Assembly: GCA_035763085.1 (NCBI GenBank)
Contig: DASUBV010000256.1
Span: forward strand, 1 to 8,185
Source: DASUBV01 sp035763085
Lineage (GTDB): Bacteria; Actinomycetota; Actinomycetes; Streptosporangiales; Streptosporangiaceae
Length of the DNA stretch: 8,185 nt
Direction of reading: 5' to 3'
Positions 1-6,280 of the stretch are shown here, one piece after another. A program made the position numbers and the translations under genes. Position 1 is the first letter of the stretch. Each line of letters starts with the position of its first letter. Under the pieces are notes generated by a model. The model was not told where the DNA came from and ran no database searches. It saw nothing but the letters and a program-made list of their open reading frames with translations.

Positions 1-177
1 TTCTGCGACTCCACCGGCATGAATGTCCTGCTCGCTGCGCACCGCCGGGCCCGTGAGTGCGGTGGCGACCTGCAGCTGGCCAGCCCTCGGCCGGCGATCA
101 GGAAGGTCCTGCACGTGACCGGCCTGGAGTCGGTCTTCACCGTGCTGGACAGCCCCGCGCCGGTTACCGGCCCGTAG
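1..177 (+). CDS. STAS-domain anti-sigma-factor antagonist (3' fragment)
   Basis: The frame is open from the first base and ends at TAG 175-177, leaving 58 C-terminal residues; the start lies outside the window. Near the visible beginning is F-C-D-S-T-G-M-N-V-L-L, the STAS phosphorylation-loop signature (D-S-[ST]-G) of SpoIIAA/RsbV-type proteins. The serine after the aspartate is the expected target of a partner anti-sigma kinase. The rest (A-A-H-R-R-A-R then L-Q-L-A-S-P and V-T-G-L-E-S-V-F) follows the usual alternating helix/strand order of the second half of STAS, including the typical 'GL...F.V' ending. In this family the unphosphorylated protein sequesters the anti-sigma factor and frees an alternative sigma factor. 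No kinase or sigma gene is visible downstream. It could equally belong to a stand-alone regulator of the BldG type. Confidence 0.88.
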   Translation, partial: FCDSTGMNVLLAAHRRARECGGDLQLASPRPAIRKVLHVTGLESVFTVLDSPAPVTGP

Positions 178-202
178 CCCTGCCCGGCGCCGCAGGCCCG
201 GA

Positions 203-216
203 CGTCCCGCGGGACG
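203..216. repeat. 14-bp perfect palindrome between STAS gene and GT2 gene
   Basis: CGTCCCGCGGGACG reads identically on both strands and lies 25 bp after the STAS stop and 47 bp before the GT2 start. As RNA it could form a short GC hairpin, so a weak terminator for the STAS gene is possible, but no T-run follows. Short palindromes of G and C arise often by chance at this base composition. Confidence 0.3.
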
Positions 217-250
217 CGCCAGAGCGCGGATGAGCCGCCGCGCGCCGCAC

Positions 251-256
251 TAGGAT
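251..256 (+). promoter_or_regulatory. Candidate -10 box (TAGGAT) for the GT2/GT-C operon
   Basis: TAGGAT fits the actinobacterial TANNNT -10 consensus and lies 7 nt before the ATG at 264, the spacing expected for a leaderless transcript. The embedded AGGA (252-255, 8 nt from ATG) could instead be a ribosome binding site, so the two readings compete. No clear -35 box is visible upstream. Confidence 0.45.
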
Positions 257-263
257 CGCAGCT

Positions 264-1040
264 ATGCCAGCTGACCTCGCTGTCGTCATACCCGCCAGGA
301 ACGAGGCTGAGCGGATCGGCGCCACTGTCAAGGCCGCTCTGAGCCTGGCCGGCGCGGACCTGGTCGTGGTCGTGGATGACGGCTCTGCCGACGACACCGC
401 TGCCATTGCCGCCGGGGCCGGAGCCCGCGTGTTCCGGCATGCTCGCAACCGCGGCAAGGCGGCGGCTATCGAGACCGGCGCGGAGGTGGTCCGGCTGCTG
501 GAGTCCGAGCCCGCCGCGGCCGCCAGCCCCCCGCACCACCTGCTGTTCCTCGACGCCGACCTGGGCGAGACCGCGGCAGAGGCCGGCCCGCTGGCTGAGC
601 CAGTCCGCGCCGGCACCGCCGACATGACCATCGCGGTGTTCAGCAACCGGGTCCGCAAGGGCGGTTTCGGCATCGTCACCGGCGCGTCCGGCGCCGGGAT
701 CGAGCGGGCCATTGGCTGGCGGCCCGCCCAGCCTCTCAACGGCCAGCGCTGCCTGACCAGGGCTGCGTTCGAGGCCGCCCTGCCGCTGGCCGCGGGCTGG
801 GGTATCGAGACCGGGATGACCATTGACCTGATCCGCCGGGGGCTGCGCGTCACCGAGGTTGAGGTCCCGCTGGCCCACCGCGCCACCGGCAACGACTGGC
901 GGGCTCAGGTGCACCGGGCCCGGCAACTCGGTGGCGTGGCCCGCGCGCTGGCCGAGCGTGAGCCGTCCGTCGTGCGCGCGCGCCGGACCCGTGCACAGCG
1001 TGCCCGCGAGCGCCAGGCGGCCCGGTCCGGCCGAGGCTGA
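264..1040 (+). CDS. GT2-family glycosyltransferase, soluble
   Basis: A 258-residue GT-A-fold glycosyltransferase of family 2. The N-terminus V-V-I-P-A-R-N-E-A (residues 7-15) and V-V-D-D-G-S-A-D-D-T (36-45) form the nucleotide-sugar binding core. N-R-G-K-A-A-A (62-68) is the usual following loop, and D-A-D-L-G (97-101) is the DxD metal site. P-L-N-G-Q-R (157-162), G-W-G-I-E-T-G-M-T-I-D (178-188) and H-R-A-T-G-N-D-W (205-212) match the acceptor-side motifs of actinobacterial GT2 enzymes of the polyprenyl-phosphate-sugar/glucosyl-phosphoglycerate type. There is no membrane segment, and the C-terminus is Arg-rich. It is followed after 6 nt by an integral-membrane GT-C transferase. A plausible inference is that this enzyme loads a sugar onto a lipid phosphate which the GT-C then uses; the actual substrate cannot be read from the sequence. 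The ATG at 264 is preceded by either a leaderless -10 box or an AGGA. Confidence 0.87.
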   Translation: MPADLAVVIPARNEAERIGATVKAALSLAGADLVVVVDDGSADDTAAIAAGAGARVFRHARNRGKAAAIETGAEVVRLLESEPAAAASPPHHLLFLDADLGETAAEAGPLAEPVRAGTADMTIAVFSNRVRKGGFGIVTGASGAGIERAIGWRPAQPLNGQRCLTRAAFEAALPLAAGWGIETGMTIDLIRRGLRVTEVEVPLAHRATGNDWRAQVHRARQLGGVARALAEREPSVVRARRTRAQRARERQAARSGRG

Positions 1041-1046
1041 CCGGCG

Positions 1047-2921
1047 GTGAGCCGGGTGCCTGGGGCAGGCGGCCGGCGCCAGCCCGCCGGAGCAGCCCGC
1101 GAGCGAGCGGGAGGCACAGCGGCCACCCGGGACGCCCGGCCCGGCGCGGCGCCGCAGGCCGGCCTCCGGCACCGGGCCTGGACTCCGCAGCGCGCGGGCC
1201 GCGCCGGGCTGGCAGCGAGCGGCCTGAGTGTCGCGCTGACCCTGGCCATCGCAGTGGTCGGGCCGTCGCTCGTAGAGCCCGCGCTGCCCGGCCGGCCCGG
1301 CACACCGCCGTGGTTCTTCGCGGCGCATCCCTCGCCCTACCTGGTCGTGGCGCTGACAGCCCTCGCCATCGCCGCCGGAGCCACGGGCCTCGGCCTCACC
1401 ATCGGGGCCAGCCGGCGGGGCTGGCAGGTTTCCCCGCTGCTGCTGCTCGGCGCGGGCATCGTCGTCGCCGTGGTCCTGGCGCTGATCCCGCCCTTCGGGT
1501 CGGGGGATCACCTGAGCTACGCCGCCTACGGCCGGATGGCCGCGACCGGCCACGATCCGTACACCACAACCCCCGCGGAGCTGGCCCGGCTGGGTGACCC
1601 CATCGCCCGCGCGGTCGGGCAGTGGCGCGACAGCCCCTCGGTTTACGGCGCGCTGGCCTCCGGCGGGCAGGCCCTGGCCTCGCTGATCGGAGGGACGTCC
1701 GTCCGGCTGACGGTCTTCGTCATTTCTTTGCAGAACGTACTGGCTTTCTGCGTGACCGGCCTGCTGCTGCACGGGCTGGCTCGCGGGGACCGCCGCCGCC
1801 AGCTGCGGGCTGCTGTGCTGTGGACGGCTAACCCGCTGCTGCTGCAGGTACTGGTGGCGGGCGCGCATGTGGACAGCCAGGCCATCGTCTTCGTGGTGGC
1901 GGCGCTCGCGGCGTTCGGGTGGGCGGTCAGGTCGGGCAGCGACCGGGCGGGGGCCGGCGGTACTGGCGCCGACGGCTCGGGCGGCCGGGCCAGCCTGGCC
2001 AGGCTGGCGGGCGGAGCCGCGGTGGCCGGCGCGCTGGTCGGGCTGGGCTTCGCGATCAAGGTGACCATGGCGCTGGCCGGGACCGGGCTGGCACTCGCCT
2101 GCCTGCTGGCCTGGCGGGTAGCACGCCGGGAGCCGGCGGCGGGGTCGGCCGGGGCGGCGGGCGCGGCGGGGCGCGGCTGGCGGGAGCCAGTGGCGGCGCT
2201 GGCCGGCCTCGCGGCCGGATTCGCGGTGACGGCCGGGGCATCGCTGGCCGCCTGGGGCCTGCACGCGCTGAGCCCGGCGGCGCAGGCTGGCAGCCAGGTG
2301 TCCATCGGGTCGCCGTGGCGGGCGGTGCGGTCGCTGGTGCGACTGGCCGGGCTGAGCGAGGCGGCGGCCGAGGATGCGGTCAAGTTCGCGGCCGTCGCGC
2401 TGGGAGTCGTGCTGCTGATCCTGATGCTCGCGGCCATCATGCGCACCGCCCGCCGGCCCGGCGCTATCCCGGCGGGGGCGCGAGCGGCGGCAGCCCAAGG
2501 CTCAGCGTCCGCGGGCCCGGACGTCGCCGCGCAGCCGGGCTGGAGTTACCGGGCGGTGGCGGGGGCGCTCGCCGGCAGCGTGGTTGCGGCGGCGGCGCTG
2601 GCCTGGCTGTTCGCCTGGCCGTACGTGCTGCCCTGGTATGACGGGCTGGGCTGGGCGCTGCTCGTCCTGCTGCCGGCGTCCCGGCTGGACTGGCTGATGC
2701 TGGCCCGGACCACCGCGCTGGCCTTCGGCTACCTCACCGCTACCGGCGCACCGCTGCCGTCCGGGCTGGGCTGGCTGGAGACCGTGGTCAGGACCGGCGT
2801 GACGCCAGTGATCCTGCTGGCATGCGTGGTCACCCTGATCGCGCTCACCTGGCCCGGCCGGGGCTGGGCCTGGCCGGGCGAGGCGGGCTGGCGGCGGGCC
2901 GTTCCGTTCGGGGAAAGCTGA
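1047..2921 (+). CDS. Multi-pass GT-C glycosyltransferase, MptB-like (polyprenyl-phosphate-sugar dependent)
   Basis: A 624-residue integral-membrane protein starting at GTG 1047, 6 nt after the GT2 stop, with GAGG at 1033-1036 as a possible ribosome binding site. An Arg/Ala-rich cytosolic tail (about 1-50) is followed by many hydrophobic helices (for example about 55-75, 98-119, 129-148, 222-243, 276-293, 319-357, 383-405, 445-464, 502-526, 533-545, 585-601). The first large loop holds S-G-D-H-L-S-Y-A-A-Y-G-R-M-A-A-T-G-H-D-P-Y (152-172), where Asp154 is in the position of the GT-C catalytic acid residue. W-R-D-S-P-S-V-Y-G-A-L (193-203), N-P-L-L-L (262-266), G-A-H-V-D (272-276) and W-P-Y-V-L-P-W-Y (524-531) match MptB/GT87-like actinobacterial mannosyltransferases. 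Such enzymes transfer sugar from a lipid carrier outside the membrane. The mannan/mannolipid role is inferred from family resemblance. A start further inside the low-complexity tail is possible. Confidence 0.82.
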   Translation: MSRVPGAGGRRQPAGAARERAGGTAATRDARPGAAPQAGLRHRAWTPQRAGRAGLAASGLSVALTLAIAVVGPSLVEPALPGRPGTPPWFFAAHPSPYLVVALTALAIAAGATGLGLTIGASRRGWQVSPLLLLGAGIVVAVVLALIPPFGSGDHLSYAAYGRMAATGHDPYTTTPAELARLGDPIARAVGQWRDSPSVYGALASGGQALASLIGGTSVRLTVFVISLQNVLAFCVTGLLLHGLARGDRRRQLRAAVLWTANPLLLQVLVAGAHVDSQAIVFVVAALAAFGWAVRSGSDRAGAGGTGADGSGGRASLARLAGGAAVAGALVGLGFAIKVTMALAGTGLALACLLAWRVARREPAAGSAGAAGAAGRGWREPVAALAGLAAGFAVTAGASLAAWGLHALSPAAQAGSQVSIGSPWRAVRSLVRLAGLSEAAAEDAVKFAAVALGVVLLILMLAAIMRTARRPGAIPAGARAAAAQGSASAGPDVAAQPGWSYRAVAGALAGSVVAAAALAWLFAWPYVLPWYDGLGWALLVLLPASRLDWLMLARTTALAFGYLTATGAPLPSGLGWLETVVRTGVTPVILLACVVTLIALTWPGRGWAWPGEAGWRRAVPFGES

Positions 2922-2933
2922 TCCGCCCCCGCC

Positions 2934-3500
2934 TTACAGGTACGGGCCCGAGGCGTGCGGCGGGACCTGGGTGCCGTCCTCGCCGCCGGCGCCGGGCGCC
3001 ATCGGCGGCATGCCGGGGGGCAGCGCGCGGCGCATCTGCTCTAGCTGCTGGCGGGCGGCCATCTGCTGGGCGAACAGGGTCGTCTGGATGCCGTGGAACA
3101 GGCCCTCCAGCCAGCCGACGAGCTGGGCCTGCGCGACACGCAGCTCGGCCTCGCTGGGCACCTCGTCCTCGGCGAACGGCAGCGACAGCCGCTCGAGCTC
3201 GTCGATCAGCTCAGGGGCGAGGCCGTCCTCGAGCTCCTTGATGGAGCTGGAGTGGATCTCCTTGAGGCGGGCCCGGCTCTTCTCATCGAGAGGCGCGGCC
3301 CGGACTTCCTCCAGGAGCTGCCGGATCATGCTGCCGACCCGCATCACCTTGGCGGGCTGCTCGACCATCTCGGTGACCGGGCGCTCGCGGCTGGTCTCGG
3401 CGTCGGTCTCGACGGCGACGCCGTCCGGGCCGACTACCACGACGCGCGGGTTCTCCTCGGCCTCGGCGCCATTTCGGTCGGAGTTCGTCTGGTCGCTCAT
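2934..3500 (-). CDS. bpa: Bacterial proteasome activator Bpa/PafE
   Basis: A 188-residue protein of the Bpa/PafE family (Rv3780 type), an ATP-independent ring that docks on the 20S proteasome and feeds it unfolded or damage-prone proteins. The acidic N-terminus leads to V-V-V-V-G-P-D-G-V-A-V (20-30). The core helical bundle covers about 47-160, with S-M-I-R-Q-L-L-E-E-V (57-66), L-D-E-K-S-R-A-R-L-K-E-I-H (71-83), L-A-P-E-L-I-D-E-L-E-R-L (94-105) and Q-A-Q-L-V-G-W-L-E-G-L-F-H-G-I-Q (124-139). A Gly/Pro-rich linker then leads to the C-terminal tail S-G-P-Y-L. Mycobacterial PafE ends in G-Q-Y-L, the HbYX-like anchor that opens the proteasome gate; here Pro replaces Gln and Tyr-Leu is kept. The gene is convergent with the GT-C gene, with only 12 bp between their stops. 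No strong ribosome binding site precedes the ATG (only AGG a few bases away). Confidence 0.92.
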   Translation of the reverse strand: MSDQTNSDRNGAEAEENPRVVVVGPDGVAVETDAETSRERPVTEMVEQPAKVMRVGSMIRQLLEEVRAAPLDEKSRARLKEIHSSSIKELEDGLAPELIDELERLSLPFAEDEVPSEAELRVAQAQLVGWLEGLFHGIQTTLFAQQMAARQQLEQMRRALPPGMPPMAPGAGGEDGTQVPPHASGPYL

Positions 3501-3601
3501 GTACCTAGTCTGTCGATCGAGCGGCCGTTACGCATCTCGGGGGCCGGCTTGGCCCGGGCCAGCGCTCCCCCCAGGGCCGGCAGTTCGCTCGGCTGGCGAG
3601 C

Positions 3602-3616
3602 TATCGATTAACGATA
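3602..3616. promoter_or_regulatory. Inverted repeat TATCG-N5-CGATA, candidate operator
   Basis: TATCG (3602-3606) and CGATA (3612-3616) form a perfect inverted repeat around ATTAA. It lies roughly midway between the bpa start (101 bp away, - strand) and the padR start (112 bp away, + strand), in an AT-rich pocket of a very GC-rich region. This position and symmetry suit a binding site for a dimeric regulator. Which of the two genes it serves cannot be told. Confidence 0.4.
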
Positions 3617-3712
3617 CATCGGCATCCGAAATAGCTTCTGGGCGGCATGAACGAGCTCACTGCAGGCGAGGTGCCCGGCCAGAAGGATCGGCACCCGTTC
3701 CATCGGCAGGCG

Positions 3713-3730
3713 ATATACTATGAGGTACAT
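3713..3730 (+). promoter_or_regulatory. padR promoter -10 (TATACT) overlapped by a dyad
   Basis: TATACT at 3714-3719 is a near-consensus -10 box. ATATAC (3713-3718) and GTACAT (3725-3730) are inverted half-sites matching at 5 of 6 positions with a 6-nt spacer, so the dyad covers the -10 box and the start codon. PadR regulators commonly repress their own promoters through AT-rich dyads, so an autoregulatory operator is a reasonable inference. The box touches the ATG at 3720, so transcription should begin after that codon. This favours the ATG at 3729 as the real start. No -35 consensus is visible. Confidence 0.55.
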
Positions 3731-4106
3731 GGCAGGCTCGCAGCGGTCCGCAGGCGGCGCGCGAGGCCGGGATGTTGCCGGCGCGGCGCTGGGCAGCTTC
3801 GGCCGGTACGCGGGTCCGGCCACGCTGATCCTGGCCAGCCTGGCCGACGGCCCGAAGCACGGGTATGCGCTGACCAAGGACGTCGAGCAGTTCGCGGGCC
3901 TGCGGCTGGCCCCCGGCACGCTGTATGAGGCGCTCAGCCGGCTGGAGGGCCAGGGCATGATCGAGGCGCTGGACAGTGACGACCGCCGCCGCCCCTATCA
4001 GCTGACGGCCGCCGGGGCGACGGCGCTGCGCGCCCACCTGGATGACCAGCGCCGGGTGGCCGATGTCGGGCTGAGCCGGCTGGCCCGCAGCTGGGGTACC
4101 GGATGA
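3729..4106 (+). CDS. PadR-family transcriptional regulator
   Basis: A 125-residue PadR-type winged-helix regulator when read from the second ATG (3729). The first ATG (3720) lies immediately against a -10 box and would not be transcribed. After an Arg/Gly-rich leader, the wHTH runs from about residue 33 to 100: I-L-A-S-L-A-D-G-P-K-H-G-Y-A-L-T-K-D-V (34-52), then the recognition-helix region L-A-P-G-T-L-Y-E-A-L-S-R-L-E-G-Q-G-M-I-E (60-79), then the wing D-S-D-D-R-R-R-P-Y-Q-L-T-A-A-G (82-96). Only a short C-terminal helix follows, as in the small PadR subfamily. PadR proteins act as dimeric repressors, often of an adjacent membrane protein. Here the stop overlaps the ATG of such a partner (ATGA at 4103-4106), but the partner is broken, so the regulator may now mainly control itself or distant targets. 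Confidence 0.92.
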   Translation: MAGSQRSAGGARGRDVAGAALGSFGRYAGPATLILASLADGPKHGYALTKDVEQFAGLRLAPGTLYEALSRLEGQGMIEALDSDDRRRPYQLTAAGATALRAHLDDQRRVADVGLSRLARSWGTG

Positions 4107-4411
4107 CAGCTGGCCGCGCGGCTGCCGGGGAGCGGCGCGCGGCGCGGCTGCTGCACTGGGACCCCGCGGGCCTGGCGGGCCCGCTACGGCGCGGAGTTCA
4201 CCGAGCTGCTGCTGGCCGACTTCGCTGACCGGCCGCCGGGGCGGCCTGGTGGGTCTTCGGTCAGGGGTCCGGCCATGCGGGCCCGTTCCATGCGGGCGCG
4301 CTGGATGTGGCCAGCCTGGCGGTGATGGCGCTGGCCCTGGCCGCAGCGGTCCGCGCTGCCCTCGCCGTCCGCGAGGCCCGCGAGAGGCTGTCCGGCCTGC
4401 GGCGCGGCTAG
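4103..4411 (+). pseudogene. Broken HAAS-like membrane partner of padR
   Basis: The ATG overlaps the padR stop, the usual translational coupling for this gene pair. The first frame reads M-T-A-G-R-A-A and then A-A-R-L-L-H-W-D-P-A, but then leaves the family pattern and stops at 4226. From 4173 the next frame gives W-R-A-R-Y-G-A-E-F-T-E-L-L-L-A-D-F-A-D-R-P, the continuation expected for the 'W.P..WR.RYG.E....LL.D' N-terminal motif of actinobacterial PadR-partner proteins. One extra base around 4168-4172 explains the shift. Downstream, the original frame resumes with A-W-W-V-F-G-Q-G-S-G-H-A-G-P-F and a hydrophobic helix (L-A-V-M-A-L-A-L-A-A-A-V), ending at TAG 4409-4411. This second change needs a loss of 1 (mod 3) bases around 4229-4250, perhaps a larger internal deletion. 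It is therefore a decayed gene; a single sequencing error would not explain both shifts. Confidence 0.68.
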
Positions 4412-4623
4412 CCCGGCGGTGCCTCCTCCGGCGGTGCCGGGGGCCGGGCGGCCGGGTCTGGCCTGCGCTGGCCGAGGCTCGATGGCCTGGCGCCGCGGGC
4501 GCCCAGCCATCCGAAAGATCCAGTCGCGGGCGGTGCCGCGGCTGTCCTTGCAGATCTGCGCAGCTGCGGCCGGCCTGGCGATCGTGCTCTCCCTGCCGCC
4601 GGGCAGCGGCTGTAACGGGCATG

Positions 4624-4629
4624 TATAGT
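4624..4629 (+). promoter_or_regulatory. Candidate -10 box (TATAGT) for the secreted-protein gene
   Basis: TATAGT is 5 of 6 to the TATAAT consensus and stands out in GC-rich surroundings, with a TG directly before it. The TSS would be near 4636, giving a leader of about 77 nt before the GTG at 4713. No recognisable -35 box is seen 16-18 nt upstream, so control by an alternative sigma factor or an activator is possible. Confidence 0.45.
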
Positions 4630-4697
4630 GTCGCGCTTGTTATGGCTGGGGGGCGTTTGTGCGGGCGGCCCGGTGGGTGTCCCGAGAGATCCTCGAC

Positions 4698-4704
4698 GAA
4701 AGGA
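4698..4704 (+). promoter_or_regulatory. Ribosome binding site GAAAGGA that sets the GTG start at 4713
   Basis: GAAAGGA ends 8 nt before the GTG at 4713, which is ideal spacing. It decides the start codon: the frame stays open back to a GTG at 4659, but only a start at 4713 gives an intact Sec signal peptide. Confidence 0.8.
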
Positions 4705-4712
4705 CGTCTGGA

Positions 4713-6263
4713 GTGGGCCTGCGCCGTCTCCTGTCAGTCACACTTGCGGTCGCAACGGGCGCCCTGGTGGCTTCGGCCGTGCCGGCGCAGGGCGCGCACG
4801 CCCAGTCGACCGGCCAGTCATTTTTCTCCGTCAGTGTCACGGGGACGGCCGGCAGCCAGTTCTTCTCACCGCGCAATGCGAGCGTCAACCTGACCCAGAC
4901 CTGGAATCGGGACTCGTACGGCACCTACGAGGAGATTCACGTGGGGGTCGCCACCAAGTCCGGCGGCTCGCAGTACAGCTTCGACTTCGCCACGCCGAAC
5001 GGAAGCGGCCAGCGGTTCGCCACCCGCTTCTACCGGTGGGCGCAGCAGTACCCGTTCAACGCCCAGGGCCGGCCGGGGATCTCTGTGCAGGGCAACCAGC
5101 CGGGGTGCGGCAACCAGACCGGCAACTTCGAAGTCCGTAGCATCCACCGGTCCGGGCTCCGGATCACCCGGCTGTGGCTGGTGTGGGAGCGCTGGTGCAG
5201 CCCCAGCTGGGTTGAGTACGGTGAGCTGCGGCTCGGCTATCCGAAGCCGACCTACAACGTCTCACCCCGGGTGGTTGTCTGGCCCTGGTCCACGATCTAT
5301 CCCGGCGATGCCGCGCCGGCTGTCCCGGTCCGGGTGCGCTTGACGTCGTCGAAGACGGTCACCGCCAGCCAGCCGTCGGTGTCGGGCACCGACGCGGGCG
5401 ACTTCCCGATCCGCAAGCAGAATTGCACCGGCAAGCTGACCGCTTCAGGCTGTACCGTCTGGGTCGGCTTCGCGCCGAAGGCACCCGGACCGCGGCACGC
5501 GAAGCTGATCGTGCTCACATCGGCCGGGCGGACATCCGTCTCGCTGGATGGCACCGGAGGGCTCGGCACCTCCAGCTGGACCGTGAATCTCAGCCGGAGC
5601 AACCCTCCCCAGACCGAGCACTACGCGATGAGCTCCGCGTCGGTGGGCAATCCGTATGAGATCCAGACCCAGGCTTTTCAGCCGCAGTCTGACGGGACGT
5701 ACCTGCTGTGGAACGCGGACTTCGGCCTCCACAACGGGTCGAAATGGCAGGCGGGCACCACCTATTCCTACGCGTCCAGCCAGAATCCCTTCTCCATGTC
5801 CATTGCCCAGGGGGACGCCGGGTGCGAGATCAACAGCGGCTCGGTAACCCTCAACGACGTTGCTTACACCGGGCCAGATCATGACCTGGCCCGGATGGAT
5901 GCCAAGTTCTACGCCGCCTGCCAGTCCAGCGATCCTTACACGATCAGCGCCCGGATGCTGTTCCACGCCCGCTCCGACATCACCGCACCCGGCCGGGTGA
6001 CCAGCCTGAAAGCCGTGCGCAAGGGCGGGCGGGTCGCGCTCACCTGGACCAAGCCAGCGGCCTCCGACCTCGCCGGCATCATCGTCCGCTGGTACTCCGC
6101 CAAGCGGGCGCCCAGCGTGTGGTGGGCCGGGAACACCGCCCACTTCGCGGTCGGCTCCTCGACTTCGTTCGCGGCGTCGGCCACGCGACCGGTTGCTGTC
6201 TCAGTCTGGGCCTATGACAAGACCGGCAACGTAAGCGCGAAGGCCAGCACGTGTCTGCCCTAG
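4713..6263 (+). CDS. Secreted multidomain protein: duplicated Cys-pair domain, Ig-like domain, FnIII domain
   Basis: A 516-residue exported protein of unknown function. The signal peptide is M-G-L-R-R-L-L then a hydrophobic core (8-24) and G-A-H-A (27-30), with likely cleavage before Gln31. Domain A (about 35-176) carries a Cys132/Cys162 pair in the context N-P-F-N-like, G-C-G-N, R-L-W-L-V-W-E-R-W-C. An Ig-like domain follows (about 183-282): D-A-G-D-F-P-I (227-233), C238, C247, F-A-P-K-A-P-G (253-259), ending V-S-L-D-G-T-G, which is the choice-of-anchor-D/ASPM-type pattern. Domain B (about 288-418) repeats the layout of A with Cys371/Cys403. A fibronectin III domain (about 424-512) ends with V-S-V-W-A-Y-D-K-T-G-N-V. 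There is no anchor, so release or wall association is inferred. No catalytic motif is seen; adhesion or carbohydrate binding is only a guess. It is flanked by unrelated regulators and probably monocistronic. Confidence 0.85.
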   Translation: MGLRRLLSVTLAVATGALVASAVPAQGAHAQSTGQSFFSVSVTGTAGSQFFSPRNASVNLTQTWNRDSYGTYEEIHVGVATKSGGSQYSFDFATPNGSGQRFATRFYRWAQQYPFNAQGRPGISVQGNQPGCGNQTGNFEVRSIHRSGLRITRLWLVWERWCSPSWVEYGELRLGYPKPTYNVSPRVVVWPWSTIYPGDAAPAVPVRVRLTSSKTVTASQPSVSGTDAGDFPIRKQNCTGKLTASGCTVWVGFAPKAPGPRHAKLIVLTSAGRTSVSLDGTGGLGTSSWTVNLSRSNPPQTEHYAMSSASVGNPYEIQTQAFQPQSDGTYLLWNADFGLHNGSKWQAGTTYSYASSQNPFSMSIAQGDAGCEINSGSVTLNDVAYTGPDHDLARMDAKFYAACQSSDPYTISARMLFHARSDITAPGRVTSLKAVRKGGRVALTWTKPAASDLAGIIVRWYSAKRAPSVWWAGNTAHFAVGSSTSFAASATRPVAVSVWAYDKTGNVSAKASTCLP

Positions 6264-6280
6264 GCGGCTGGTGACGGAAG

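Larger units (their letters stand above)
4412..4712 (+). other. Gene-free stretch and leader of the secreted-protein gene
   Basis: About 300 bp with no convincing gene. A 69-codon GTG-started frame (4419-4628) has no ribosome binding site and its composition looks incidental. The right part holds the candidate promoter and the ribosome binding site of the secreted-protein gene, leaving a 5' leader of roughly 75 nt. I see no terminator with a T-run. Confidence 0.5.

Noticed and set aside
3550..3561. 12-bp perfect palindrome TGGCCCGGGCCA upstream of bpa
   Set aside because: G/C-only palindromes of this length are common by chance at this composition, and it has no clear spacing relation to a promoter.
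3647..3928. Small + strand frame starting at an ATG before padR
   Set aside because: Most of it is the out-of-frame reading of padR, with the Arg/Gly/Pro-rich composition typical of shadows. The first 25 codons alone are not enough to support an upstream ORF.
4419..4628. 69-codon GTG-started frame after the broken partner gene, with a hydrophobic stretch near its end
   Set aside because: It has no ribosome binding site, its hydrophobic part is too far from the N-terminus for a signal peptide, and its stop overlaps the candidate promoter of the next gene. It looks like a chance frame in GC-rich DNA.
4659..4712. GTG 4659 as the start of the secreted protein (18 extra residues)
   Set aside because: It would bury the signal peptide behind a charged extension, and it lacks a ribosome binding site, whereas GTG 4713 has a well-spaced GAAAGGA and yields a normal Sec signal.
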